From Paenibacillus urinalis (lineage in GTDB: Bacteria; Bacillota; Bacilli; Paenibacillales; Paenibacillaceae), in NCBI RefSeq assembly GCF_028747985.1, contig NZ_CP118108.1:935501-999500 (forward strand): a stretch of 64,000 bases of DNA, in the 5' to 3' direction. Made by a program: the position numbers and the translations under genes. Under the pieces are notes generated by a model. The model made no database searches. It saw nothing but the letters and a program-made list of their open reading frames with translations, and had not been told where the DNA came from. How positions within the stretch are numbered: the stretch's first letter is position 1; the number at the start of each line of letters is the position of its first letter. This document shows positions 16,930 to 26,376 of this stretch, in pieces.

Positions 16930-17448
16930 ATGTTCGATCCCACTATATTTGATAATTTAAAAGTAGCGCTCGAGAATGAGCTGTATGATCTGGACAATCT
17001 GGATAAAGCCATTCACATTACGAATCGAATCGATCGGCTGGAGATGTCGACGATGTCGCGTGTGTTCATGCTTCGGTTTGAGCTGACAGGGGAGAAGCGG
17101 GTATCTGCTGAGATTGAGCTTACGGCATCTATGCAGGAGCTGGCTGCTGAAATTTTGGAGTTGTCCGGTGAGAATCCTGGCTGTGTGCTGTGTCTTCGAT
17201 ATATTATGCAGATGAAGGATACGGTCTTGTGCAGTGAGGTAGAACGGATTATGGCAGAGATGTGGCCTGAGCAAAAAACCGTGCAGCAGATCAGCTATGT
17301 ATATGGCTCGGAAGCAATGATGACAAATACCGTCGAAATTAATTTCAACCGTAAAATTAATGAGAATCATATGCGTGATCTTCCGGAATTGGTGCGGTAT
17401 ATGATGGAAGCAGCGAAGAGGCTTGGGGAGGTCATGGAGCTGCAGTAA
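16930..17448 (+). CDS. Conserved-looking hypothetical protein
   Basis: 172 residues, soluble, alpha/beta in appearance, without signal or membrane segment. It has a paired-cysteine stretch NPGCVLCLRY near residue 77. No family is recognised. It follows the preceding membrane protein by 15 nt and shares its terminator, so the two probably act together or are co-regulated. Confidence 0.65.
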   Translation: MFDPTIFDNLKVALENELYDLDNLDKAIHITNRIDRLEMSTMSRVFMLRFELTGEKRVSAEIELTASMQELAAEILELSGENPGCVLCLRYIMQMKDTVLCSEVERIMAEMWPEQKTVQQISYVYGSEAMMTNTVEINFNRKINENHMRDLPELVRYMMEAAKRLGEVMELQ

Positions 17449-17471
17449 AACGAATAGGATCGATTCACATC

Positions 17472-17514
17472 AAGGTGGGAACGTACGTTACGTATGAGTT
17501 CCTGCCTTTTTTTT
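17472..17514 (+). terminator. Rho-independent terminator
   Basis: AGGTGGGAAC (17473-17482) pairs with GTTCCTGCCT (two G-T pairs), followed by eight T. Confidence 0.85.
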
Positions 17515-17643
17515 CACTATTTTACAAGATTGCGCAATATCCCCGCATTTCTCCACACATTTTGCGTTTAGAATGATTCCTGACACTTGATCCATAGCTA
17601 TTCATACATACTACATATTTTAACAAGATAGGAGAGATTGCCA

Positions 17644-18042
17644 ATGAGCAAACGGACAAGGCGTCCACTGCAACGATGGAGCTTAGTACTCGTTATAACG
17701 ATCTTAGCGGGTCTTTGGACTCCATCCATGTCTAGCCGTACGGCGTATGCATCCCCTGAAGGGGATCAGATCGTCATCAGTCAGGTATATGGAGGGGGAG
17801 GGAACTCTGGTGCAACCTACATGCATGACTTTATTGAACTCTATAATCCGACCGAAGAAGCTGTAGATCTTACAGGGTATACCGTAAAGTATGCCGGTGC
17901 AACAGGCGTTTTTGTGACAAGTAATACGACCGAGCTGAATGGAGCTATTCCTCCCAACTCGTATTATCTGATCCAGCAGGCCCAAGGAAGCGGCGGGACG
18001 CTGCTCTTCCAACACCTGATCAGACAGGAAGCATCAACATGA
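17644..18042 (+). CDS. N-terminal fragment of SLH-anchored extracellular nuclease (frameshifted)
   Basis: 132 codons. The signal peptide (residues 1-~38, ending TAYA) is followed by the first part of a lamin-tail-like domain (ISQVYGGGGNSGATYMHDFIELYNPT, read in two parts). The frame ends in TGA after QHLIRQEAST. Reading one frame over from ~18005 gives LPTPDQTGSINMSGTNGKAGLF, the natural continuation, so a single base appears to be missing near 18001-18008 (for instance ACGCTGCT for ACGCCTGCT). ATG 17644 follows AGGAGAG by 7 nt. It forms one gene with 18039-22403. Confidence 0.75.
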   Translation: MSKRTRRPLQRWSLVLVITILAGLWTPSMSSRTAYASPEGDQIVISQVYGGGGNSGATYMHDFIELYNPTEEAVDLTGYTVKYAGATGVFVTSNTTELNGAIPPNSYYLIQQAQGSGGTLLFQHLIRQEAST

Positions 18043-21000
18043 GCGGTACAAATGGCAAGGCAGGTCTGTTTCATGGCGAAGAACTCATAGACCTCATCGG
18101 TTATGGAAGTGCCAATGAATATGAGGGAAGTGCCGCTGCCCCAGGCTTGGGCAATTCAACCGCAGCTGTTCGTCTAACAGCACCTGGAGCAGATTCTAGC
18201 AGCAGGGGACTGGATACGGACAACAATGCGACGGACTTTGCCGCTGTATCCCCAGATCCACGAAACTCCTCCTATGGACAGCCTGAAACGAAGACCGCAG
18301 CGGTGACCCTGAGTCCCGAACAGGGCGCTTATCCACAGGGAACGGAGATTCACTTGAGCTCTCCGACGGCAGGGGCTTCTGTATACGCCGATGTATATGG
18401 TCTGGGTGGAGACAGCGGCGGCTACGAGCTGGTCAATGGTCCGATTGTACTCAATGAACCTCTGACGATCCATACTTACGCAGAGAAGGATGGACTGGAG
18501 CGTAGTGAGACTTCGATTTATACTTACGATCTGCTTCCCCAAATGACCATTGCCGAGGCAAGACTCGCTGCTCAAGGCGAGCAGGTCATGGTATCTGGAA
18601 TGGTTACTCATGTGAATGGCAGCAAGATGTACGTGCAGGATGAGACGGCTGCCATTGTCTTGTATGGCTTTCCTAGCTTTGCACAAGCAGGAGATCGGGT
18701 CCGTGTCAGCGGAGTCATGGATATCTATAACAATCTGCAGGAGATAGCACCTTCAGACGCACTTCCTTATACCTTGGTAGAGTCCAATGCAGGAGTGCCT
18801 TCCCCGGTTCAGGTGACAGGGGCAGATCTCGCTGCAGATTCAGGTGAGCAGCATGAGGCGAAGCTTGTATATTTGGATAACGTGTATATACGCGAGAAGT
18901 CAGGCAGCAGCTGGATTGCTGAACAGGGCGGAAACGAATTCACTATTTATTCGAATCTGCCAGGGATTGCTGCCGGCAAGTCTTTTGATAAGATCATTGG
19001 TGTCATCGAGCAGTACAGAGACGTCTATCAGCTTCTTCCGCTGAATGATGAGTCTTTGATTGAAGAGCTATTGTCGGTGAATGCCAGTCCGTCAGAGGGC
19101 AAGATTGTGATAGGTCAGCAGGTTGCTCTGTCTTCACCTACAGCGGGCGCAGATATATATTACACTCTTGACGGCAGTGATCCGACGACATTAAGCACGC
19201 TCTATGAAGAGCCAATTACGATCTATGTCGATACGGTAATCAAAGCCATGGCTGTATCAGACAGTGACACCAGTGAAGTGTATACCTTCTCCTATGAAGC
19301 TACCGAACAGCCGCGCATTCATGATATCCAGGGAGCAGGGCATATCTCTCCTTATCTTGATCAGCAGGTAAGTCATATTGAGGGCGTTGTCACTCAATTA
19401 GGATACCGATTCAGCGATGGAAGCTATCAAGGGTTCTATATTCAGGACTTGGAGCCGGATGAAGATCCGAATACTTCTGAGAGTATTTATGTTTATAGTA
19501 CTGATCTCGACTTGAAGCCAGAGGTTAACGATATTGTAACGATCAGCGGTACAGTCGCAGAGTACAACGAAGGAAGCAGTAGTAATCTAACAACGACACA
19601 AATTGTACCGACCTCCATTATAAAAATGGGAGAGGCTGAGGAACTACCAGCTCCAATCCTACTCGGCAAGAATGGCCGGATCATACCTTCCGAGGTGATT
19701 GATAATGACGGGTTCACTGTCTTTGATCCAGAAGAGGATGCGATCGACTTCTACGAATCGCTGGAAGGCATGAGGGTTCGCTTAGAGTCCCCGACGGTTA
19801 TCAGCCGAGCGTGGACAAGCAGCCAGATCATGAACATTCCAACTCGTATTGATAATGGAGAAGAGGAAGTGCTTACGCCGGCTGGCGGTCTTGTTCTGAA
19901 GCAGGAGGGTAACCTGAATCCGCAGCGGCTTCTGATTGCTTCAATGGCTGCGAATCAAGATATCCGAACGGGGAGTCAGTTTGCGGGAGATGTAACGGGT
20001 GTGATCGGATATAATGCAGGCAACTTCAAGGTGATTCCTGCGAAGGATGCATTACCTGCGCTCCTGCCATCGACTTATGAGCAAGAGATAACGGATATTG
20101 AACCTGATCAGGAGCAGCTGATCGTAGCCAGTTATAATATTGAGAACTTCTATCCGGGTGTCGGCAGCAGCAAGATTACGAAGCTTGCAGCATCCATCAC
20201 TTCGAACATGAAGCAGCCAGATATTATTGGACTGGTAGAAGTGCAGGATGCTAACGGTCAGACAGACAACGGCATCGTTGAAGCGGACGACAGCTATCGG
20301 GCACTGATTGACGCCATTATCGCAAATGGTGGACCGGAATATGCATTTACCGACATTGCCCCGGTGAACAATGAGGACGGTGGAGCTCCAGGTGGAAATA
20401 TTCGGGTAGGCTTTCTCTATAATCCGGAGCGAGTGACCTTGGCAGAGAGTATAGAAGAGCGCAAGGGAGGCTCCACTGAGGCGGTAACTTATGATGCGAA
20501 TCAGGATCAGCTTAGTGTAAATCCCGGCCGAATCGAGCCTCAGCATGCTGCTTTTCTGGAATCACGGAAGCCGCTTGCGGCCCAGTTTGAATTTCATGGG
20601 GAGAAGGTCATCGTGATTGCTAATCATTTCAATTCTAAATCAGGTGACAACGGTCCTTTCGGTAATGTTCAGCCCCCGGTTCTGACTAGTGAAACACAGC
20701 GGCACGAAATTGCAGCGGTCGTGAACGGTTTTGTGAAGAACATCATACAGGGGAATGAAGTATTAAATAAAGAAGCGAACGTCATTGTGCTAGGGGACTT
20801 AAATGATTTTCAGTTCACGGAGACGGCAGAGATCCTTAGAGGAGATGAGCTGGATAATCTGATCGATACCCTGCCCGCCGGAGAACGTTACACCTACACA
20901 TATGATGGGAATTCACAGGTGCTTGATCATATACTTGTTAGCAAAAATTTAACGGAGCACACACAGACCGATGTGGTTCATTTGAATGCTGATTTTACAG

Positions 21001-22403
21001 AAGCAAGCGGAAGAGTGTCTGATCATGATCCTGTCTTGGCTCAGATTGATATTGTGGGAGCAGGAAGTGAAGAAGCGCCGGAGAATCCAAATCCGAATCC
21101 GGGTACGAATCCAGACACGGATCCAGTGACTCCGCCTAGCACTGGCACGAAACCGCCTGCTGGGAATCCTGAGCCCGTCGATCCGCCTGAGACAGAAACA
21201 GGAACGATAACGGTAGAAGGCGTTCTGAATACGAATAGTGAGATGAACATTGCTGAAAGTGAAGTTACCGGAGAGCAAATTTCAGCAGCACTATCCAGTG
21301 TGCAGGATGGAGTGCTGCGTATCAAGCTCGATATGGATGATATGGACTATGATTCTGCACAAATCTCGTTATTACCGGAAGCCATGGACTTGTTGCTGCA
21401 GCACAAAGCGAAGCTGACGATTCAGATCGGCGTCTCCTTTGGAAGCTATGAGCTTCCGATGGAAGAGACCGATCTGTCACAGATCAGAGCTGAGCTTGGT
21501 GCCGGAGCCGGTGAGTTTGAGCTGAAGTTCGCCTTAACGAAGGATCGGGCTGCAATCCAGCTGGCAAGCTTGAAGGGCTATTCCCCACTGGCTGCTGTCA
21601 ATTATTCGGTAGCTGCATTCTCTGCAGAGGGGCAGGTCTATGAATTGATCGAGTTTGATCGCTATATAAAAAGAACGATAAATCTAACCCCTTATGAGCT
21701 TGATAGATTACAGCATATGGCAGCTGTACGTGCAGAGGACGAAGTCAATGCAGATCGGCTGCAGCCTGTGCCGTTCCAATTGAATGGCAATGAAGTAGAA
21801 ATATTCAGCCGTTCGAATAGTACCTATCTGCTGCTGGAGCATCCGGTGACCTTCGGAGATATGAACGGTCACTGGGCACGTTCGAATGTGGAGGAGCTGG
21901 CCGGCAGGATGATTGTTTCCGGTACAGCGGAAGGCATCTTCGACCCGAATACAGCCATTACTCGAGCAGAATACGCGGCAATGCTGGTTCGGGTACTCGG
22001 GTTAGCTGCTACACCGGAAGCGATGATCTACACGGATGTACCGAACAGTGCATGGTATGCACATAGCATACAGGCAGCAGGGAGTGCAGGGCTTATAACT
22101 GGCTACTCGGATGGCAGCTATCAGCCGAATAAGCACATTACCCCTGAAGAGATCGCCGTAATGACTTATCGTGCAATGCAGCTCGCAGCCTATGAACCGA
22201 CTAGCTCTAATCGTACAATAACCTATTTGGACGACACAAGAATTGGTGACTGGGCCAAGGAAGCCGTTGATGAACTGAGCAGACTCGGTGTATTATACGG
22301 TGATCGAACAGGTCGTTTGGACCCATCCAGATCAGCAACCAGAGCGGAAAGTGCGGCTGTAATTGACCGGATGCTTGATCTTCTGATCTATAATCAAAAT
22401 TAA
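18039..22403 (+). CDS. ExeM/NucH-type extracellular endonuclease with SLH domains (main fragment)
   Basis: 1454 residues. In order: the rest of the lamin-tail domain (1-90); an OB-fold YhcR-like domain (~168-275); a chitobiase-like YYTLDGSDPT domain (~346-420); the ExeM/NucH hallmark IHDIQGAGHISP with a second OB domain (~425-660). An endonuclease/exonuclease/phosphatase domain follows (~693-1005: VASYNIENFYPG, IANHFNSKSGDNGPFG, VLGDLNDFQ, SDHDPVLAQI). Then come a Pro-rich linker (~1012-1055), a beta domain, and three SLH repeats (~1272, 1330, 1394). The layout predicts a wall-attached nuclease digesting external DNA/RNA. The signal peptide is on the upstream fragment, so this piece alone would not be secreted. 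Confidence 0.9.
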   Translation: MSGTNGKAGLFHGEELIDLIGYGSANEYEGSAAAPGLGNSTAAVRLTAPGADSSSRGLDTDNNATDFAAVSPDPRNSSYGQPETKTAAVTLSPEQGAYPQGTEIHLSSPTAGASVYADVYGLGGDSGGYELVNGPIVLNEPLTIHTYAEKDGLERSETSIYTYDLLPQMTIAEARLAAQGEQVMVSGMVTHVNGSKMYVQDETAAIVLYGFPSFAQAGDRVRVSGVMDIYNNLQEIAPSDALPYTLVESNAGVPSPVQVTGADLAADSGEQHEAKLVYLDNVYIREKSGSSWIAEQGGNEFTIYSNLPGIAAGKSFDKIIGVIEQYRDVYQLLPLNDESLIEELLSVNASPSEGKIVIGQQVALSSPTAGADIYYTLDGSDPTTLSTLYEEPITIYVDTVIKAMAVSDSDTSEVYTFSYEATEQPRIHDIQGAGHISPYLDQQVSHIEGVVTQLGYRFSDGSYQGFYIQDLEPDEDPNTSESIYVYSTDLDLKPEVNDIVTISGTVAEYNEGSSSNLTTTQIVPTSIIKMGEAEELPAPILLGKNGRIIPSEVIDNDGFTVFDPEEDAIDFYESLEGMRVRLESPTVISRAWTSSQIMNIPTRIDNGEEEVLTPAGGLVLKQEGNLNPQRLLIASMAANQDIRTGSQFAGDVTGVIGYNAGNFKVIPAKDALPALLPSTYEQEITDIEPDQEQLIVASYNIENFYPGVGSSKITKLAASITSNMKQPDIIGLVEVQDANGQTDNGIVEADDSYRALIDAIIANGGPEYAFTDIAPVNNEDGGAPGGNIRVGFLYNPERVTLAESIEERKGGSTEAVTYDANQDQLSVNPGRIEPQHAAFLESRKPLAAQFEFHGEKVIVIANHFNSKSGDNGPFGNVQPPVLTSETQRHEIAAVVNGFVKNIIQGNEVLNKEANVIVLGDLNDFQFTETAEILRGDELDNLIDTLPAGERYTYTYDGNSQVLDHILVSKNLTEHTQTDVVHLNADFTEASGRVSDHDPVLAQIDIVGAGSEEAPENPNPNPGTNPDTDPVTPPSTGTKPPAGNPEPVDPPETETGTITVEGVLNTNSEMNIAESEVTGEQISAALSSVQDGVLRIKLDMDDMDYDSAQISLLPEAMDLLLQHKAKLTIQIGVSFGSYELPMEETDLSQIRAELGAGAGEFELKFALTKDRAAIQLASLKGYSPLAAVNYSVAAFSAEGQVYELIEFDRYIKRTINLTPYELDRLQHMAAVRAEDEVNADRLQPVPFQLNGNEVEIFSRSNSTYLLLEHPVTFGDMNGHWARSNVEELAGRMIVSGTAEGIFDPNTAITRAEYAAMLVRVLGLAATPEAMIYTDVPNSAWYAHSIQAAGSAGLITGYSDGSYQPNKHITPEEIAVMTYRAMQLAAYEPTSSNRTITYLDDTRIGDWAKEAVDELSRLGVLYGDRTGRLDPSRSATRAESAAVIDRMLDLLIYNQN

Positions 22404-22426
22404 TACCTATCCATATATAATAAATG

Positions 22427-22457
22427 AGAGGACAGCGCGATTCGTGCTGTCCTCTTC
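22427..22457. terminator. Terminator after the nuclease gene
   Basis: AGAGGACAGC (22427-22436) pairs with GCTGTCCTCT (22446-22455). It is a strong 10-bp stem with a short T-containing tail, between convergent genes. Confidence 0.7.
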
Positions 22458-22554
22458 ATCATGGAACGGATTAGAGTATACTGGAAAAATGTGTAGTGTA
22501 TCATTGTTTCAGACGTGTCCTCTCTCCATTCTTGCAGAGAGGCATCCCGCTTGT

Positions 22555-23589
22555 TTATTTTACCCTCCTTAGCAGCTCCATTCCGATGTGGGTTGGATTC
22601 ATTGCGAAGGAGGAGGTGCGCTTGTTAGACAGCACGACAACCCCGATCTCCTGTTCAGGAAGGAAGCCCATAAAGCTCATATAGCCATGAGTACCGCCAT
22701 TATGCCAAATGAGGTTATCTTTAAGCTGGTGAAACCAGCCGAGTCCGACGCCAAACGTGTCATTTTTTTGAAAGTGTAATTGCTGGGTAATAGAATAGAT
22801 GCTGGTCATTTCCTTGTCCGGGTGTACGCCCATATGTACGGATAGAAACGTTAACAGATCGCTGATGCTGGACCGGAACGCACCGGTGCCTGGAAAATCC
22901 TGAAGTACAAGCTCAGCAGCTCTCCGTCGGCCGGTATATCCGGGAACAAGTCTCTCACGTGCTTCGGAGGAGAGATGGATTGCGGTGTCCGGCATTTGCA
23001 GGGGAATTGCAATTCCATCCTGTACGGCCAGCTCATATGTCGTCTGCAGCTCTGTTGCCAGAACATGTCCCAGCAGTCCCATCCCTGCGTTGGAATATTG
23101 ATATTTAATCCCAGCCTCCTTAGCTGAAATTTTGCGCAAATAAAACGCGGCTTCGGATAAGCTGAATGCAGAATAAGGATCACGGCTGCTCCTGGTATCG
23201 AATAAATTTCTGGTTTCCCGCAAAATGCTTCGTGACGGCAGTCCTGAGGTGTGGGTCGCTAGATGCTTAAATGTAACCGGCGAGTCGGGCGGGAGCAGGG
23301 GGACATATTGTCCAAGTGATTCGTCGATCGTCAGGAAGCCGTCATAATGCAACTGGGCCAGTAAAGACACTGTGAAGAGCTTGGTAATCGAGCCGATCTC
23401 GTAGATCAGTCTGCTATATTCGGACGTAGGATAGGGGCTTAAATCACCGATTCCATATACGCGTCTTTCATTACGATAGACAGTGCCGATCACGAGCACG
23501 GCCTCTTTGTGCTTGGCATAGTAGCTTTCCAGACAAGAGTCTATGAAATTCTGAATGGTAAGTGATAGAAAGGGACTCAAGTGGAGCAT
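22555..23589 (-). CDS. Serine hydrolase, beta-lactamase/class C PBP fold
   Basis: 344 residues. The three active-site elements are visible: SxxK in EIGSITKLFT (~residue 68), YxN in YQYSNAGM (~168), and the third box HNGGTHGY (~312) in the place of KTG. THTSGLPSR is also family-typical. No signal peptide or membrane segment is seen, so a cytosolic esterase or peptidase is more likely than a resistance enzyme. ATG 23589 has AAAGGAG only 2 nt upstream; the TTG three codons on is at 11 nt, so the start is uncertain by three residues. Confidence 0.85.
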   Translation of the reverse strand: MLHLSPFLSLTIQNFIDSCLESYYAKHKEAVLVIGTVYRNERRVYGIGDLSPYPTSEYSRLIYEIGSITKLFTVSLLAQLHYDGFLTIDESLGQYVPLLPPDSPVTFKHLATHTSGLPSRSILRETRNLFDTRSSRDPYSAFSLSEAAFYLRKISAKEAGIKYQYSNAGMGLLGHVLATELQTTYELAVQDGIAIPLQMPDTAIHLSSEARERLVPGYTGRRRAAELVLQDFPGTGAFRSSISDLLTFLSVHMGVHPDKEMTSIYSITQQLHFQKNDTFGVGLGWFHQLKDNLIWHNGGTHGYMSFMGFLPEQEIGVVVLSNKRTSSFAMNPTHIGMELLRRVK

Positions 23590-23743
23590 CGCTCCTTTGG
23601 ATATATTAGGAATATTGTTTTATTAAGATTATTTTATTCGATTGTTACCTGGTTGTCATTCAAGTCGAGGCTATTTATTTTAACCTAAATAATAGAAAGA
23701 CGAATCAATTTCATAAACCACATCTTGAAAGAAGTGACACCGT

Positions 23744-24613
23744 TTGAGAAGAGATCGAAGAACAGCACATCGCACCAATCGCAGAGCCCAACGTATAAGA
23801 AAGAGAATTTATCGCAGCTTCATCGCTTCATTCGTCGTGGCCGGCGTGATCTTACTGATATGGAGTTTTGGCAATATGGATACAAGCCTCTTCGGGCAGT
23901 ATGAGGAAGTCCAGACGGAGATAGAACAGCCGAGCCTGCTGGGCGGATTTGCCGTAGTGAAGACGGAGAAGAAGCTGCCCGTCATTTATAAAGGAAATGT
24001 AGAGAAGACAGCCTATATTACATTTGATGATGGGCCGAGTAAATATACGGATGATATTCTCGATGTTCTACAGCAGCACGATGTAAAGGCGACGTTTTTT
24101 ATGATCGGTACTGAAATACATAAATATCCAGATGCGGTGAAACGACTTACGGAGGAAGGACATTATCCGGCAATGCACACGATGAGTCATAATTATCATC
24201 ATTTATATAAGAGCGGCGGTTCTCAAAATTTTCTGAATGAGGTCAATGAAGAGCAAGCGATCATTCAGGAGATTACAGGCTATGCGCCGGAGCTGGTACG
24301 TGCGCCTTTTGGAAGCGCACCACAGATTGGCGAGGAGTTTCGAGAGGATATTGCCGATTCAGGCTACAAGCTGTGGGACTGGACCATTGATTCACTTGAC
24401 TGGGATTTGCCGGGCAAGCCGAAGCAGATTATAAGCAACGTCAAGAAGGACGCGCACCGGAATGTAGAAGTCATCCTGTTTCATGAGAAGGAGCAAACAC
24501 TCGCAGCACTGCCAGCAATTATTCAATATTTGAAGAGAATGGGGTATAAAGTTGAGGCTTACAATCCCGAGCAGCACTTTGTAATGAATTTTCCACACGA
24601 TACAAGGCTATAG
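23744..24613 (+). CDS. Membrane-anchored polysaccharide deacetylase (NodB homology)
   Basis: 289 residues. A very basic N-terminus and one membrane anchor (~28-46) precede a NodB domain with the metal-site motifs AYITFDDGPSKYT (motif 1), MHTMSHNYHHL (HxxxH motif 2) and VRAPFGSAP (motif 3). Such CE4 enzymes remove N-acetyl groups from peptidoglycan or related polymers outside the membrane. The start TTG 23744 follows AAAGAAGTGA by 7 nt. The YkyA-like lipoprotein gene follows after 21 nt, so both are likely one envelope operon. Confidence 0.9.
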   Translation: MRRDRRTAHRTNRRAQRIRKRIYRSFIASFVVAGVILLIWSFGNMDTSLFGQYEEVQTEIEQPSLLGGFAVVKTEKKLPVIYKGNVEKTAYITFDDGPSKYTDDILDVLQQHDVKATFFMIGTEIHKYPDAVKRLTEEGHYPAMHTMSHNYHHLYKSGGSQNFLNEVNEEQAIIQEITGYAPELVRAPFGSAPQIGEEFREDIADSGYKLWDWTIDSLDWDLPGKPKQIISNVKKDAHRNVEVILFHEKEQTLAALPAIIQYLKRMGYKVEAYNPEQHFVMNFPHDTRL

Positions 24614-24634
24614 ATAGAGAGGAAGAAGACCGGT

Positions 24635-25300
24635 ATGGTAAGGGGTAGACTTAGAAAGCTCGCATTATTCTTCATGAGTATCATCATGCTGACCGCCTGC
24701 AGCAAGGGGGAAGCGACGAGTATGGTGCATGCGATCGAGACGACAGTACAAACCGAGAATCAGATGCATTCCAATCTGAATCAGCTTGCAGCGCTTGAAG
24801 AGGAGGATATGGTCCTCTATGAAGCGATTTTGGATCAAGGTAGAGAAGAGAATAAAGAGCAGGCAGAGCTATTGGACCAAGCACAGATTCATGTAAAAGA
24901 GCGCAATGAGCTGCTCCATGCTTCGAAATCCATTATGGATGCTGCCGAAATCCAGAGTGAGCGCTGGGAGGAAGAGCTGTCTGTCTTCAGAAACAGCAAG
25001 GTCAGCGAAGGAATATCCCACCAGGCAGAGGAGCTGTGGGCTGACTATCAAGAGCGGCAGCGTATTTTTGATCAGCTGTATACCCAATATGAATTGGCTC
25101 TTCAGATAGAAACCGAGCTGTACGCTCTGCTGGAAGAGAAGGGCAGCCTTCTCTCGATCACTGAGCTCAAAGCAAAGGTGGCTGAACGTAATCTTATATT
25201 TGCGGAAGTGAATGAGATAAAGAATGAATTTAACGAGGCGACGAAGGCATTCAATAATAAGCACCAGGCTGTTGTAGCAGAGATCAAGGCATTGTTGTAA
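24635..25300 (+). CDS. YkyA-family cell-wall-binding lipoprotein
   Basis: 221 residues. The lipoprotein signal peptide has its lipobox in MLTAC near residue 22. The mature part is almost entirely acidic alpha-helix with heptad-like leucines, as in the YkyA family of putative cell-wall binding lipoproteins. No catalytic residues are visible. It is placed between a CE4 deacetylase and a radical SAM gene with short gaps (21 and 41 nt), which supports an envelope role for the first two. Confidence 0.75.
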   Translation: MVRGRLRKLALFFMSIIMLTACSKGEATSMVHAIETTVQTENQMHSNLNQLAALEEEDMVLYEAILDQGREENKEQAELLDQAQIHVKERNELLHASKSIMDAAEIQSERWEEELSVFRNSKVSEGISHQAEELWADYQERQRIFDQLYTQYELALQIETELYALLEEKGSLLSITELKAKVAERNLIFAEVNEIKNEFNEATKAFNNKHQAVVAEIKALL

Positions 25301-25341
25301 ACTGGTAGAACAGATCTTACAAAGAATGGAGAACGTTCGAG

Positions 25342-26223
25342 TTGAAGACATTCAAGAAGGTATACGTTGAAATTACGAGCATCTGTAATCTTGCCTGCAG
25401 CTTCTGTCCGCAGACCAGCCGTCAGGCTAAATTTATGCAGTTGGATACTTTTGACCATATTCTGGATCAGATCAAACCGCATACGAACCACATCTATTTG
25501 CATGTCAAAGGCGAGCCGCTGCTGCACCCGAAGCTGGATCAGCTGCTGGATGCTGCATATACCAAGGGGTTCAAAGTGAACATGACGACGAACGGAACGC
25601 TGATCGAGAAGGCGAAGCATCGGATTCTTGGTAAGCCTGCAGTAAGACAGATGAATTTCTCGCTGCACAGCTTTGACGGCCATGAGGGTTCGACGAATCG
25701 GAAAGGATATCTTACCAATATTATTTCGTTTGTCCGTGAAGCGGTCAAACAAGATATTATTGTATCCTTCCGATTATGGAATTTGACGCAGGACAACATG
25801 ACCAATCTGGAGAAGCAGCGTAATCGGGAAACGCTTGAAGTGCTGGAGAGAGAATTTCAACTGGACTTCAAGATTGAGGAGAAGGTGACACCCGGCAGCG
25901 GAGTTAAGATCGCGAAGAACATTTACTTGAATCAGGATCATGAGTTTGAATGGCCGTCTCTAGCAGCTCAGGAGGATGATGGCAAAGGCTTCTGTCATGG
26001 GCTTAGAACACAAGCCGGGGTATTGGTGGATGGCACTGTCATTCCGTGCTGTCTGGACGGAGAAGGTGTCATTAATCTGGGGAATATTAATAGTACTCCG
26101 TTCTCCGAGATTGTGGAGGGGGAGCGGGCTAATAACCTGTTCTATGGCTTCTCGCGGCGGGAAGCGGTGGAGGAGCTGTGTCGTAAATGCGGTTATCGCA
26201 AAAGATTTGGTACAGGCGCATAA
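25342..26223 (+). CDS. Radical SAM protein with SPASM-like C-terminus
   Basis: 293 residues. The [4Fe-4S] cluster motif CNLACSFC (C-x3-C-x2-C) lies near residue 13 in VEITSICNLACSFCPQ. KGEPLLHP and MTTNGTL are typical of the partial TIM barrel. The C-terminal cysteines CHGLR, IPCCLDGEG and CRKCGY suggest auxiliary cluster ligands of a SPASM/Twitch region. The product is not predictable: no RiPP precursor or carrier is visible next to it. TTG 25342 follows ATGGAGAA. Confidence 0.85.
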   Translation: MKTFKKVYVEITSICNLACSFCPQTSRQAKFMQLDTFDHILDQIKPHTNHIYLHVKGEPLLHPKLDQLLDAAYTKGFKVNMTTNGTLIEKAKHRILGKPAVRQMNFSLHSFDGHEGSTNRKGYLTNIISFVREAVKQDIIVSFRLWNLTQDNMTNLEKQRNRETLEVLEREFQLDFKIEEKVTPGSGVKIAKNIYLNQDHEFEWPSLAAQEDDGKGFCHGLRTQAGVLVDGTVIPCCLDGEGVINLGNINSTPFSEIVEGERANNLFYGFSRREAVEELCRKCGYRKRFGTGA

Positions 26224-26294
26224 GCACATGATTATATAAGAGTACGTACCCTCAAAGAGTAACTTCATTAATGAGCTAATCTTCTAAATAGGTA

Positions 26295-26325
26295 TTGACT
26301 TGGAGTTAACTCCAGGTGTGATAAT
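26295..26325 (+). promoter_or_regulatory. MerR-regulated promoter with 14-bp palindrome in a 19-bp spacer
   Basis: TTGACT (26295-26300), 19 bp, GATAAT (26320-26325). The spacer opens with the perfect palindrome TGGAGTTAACTCCA (26301-26314), the operator style of AdhR/SoxR-like MerR regulators. It controls the aldo/keto reductase-merR pair. Confidence 0.8.
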
Positions 26326-26376
26326 AACGGGGATCAGCTGAGCTGATAACATTAATGGAACTGAGGTGCTTACAGA

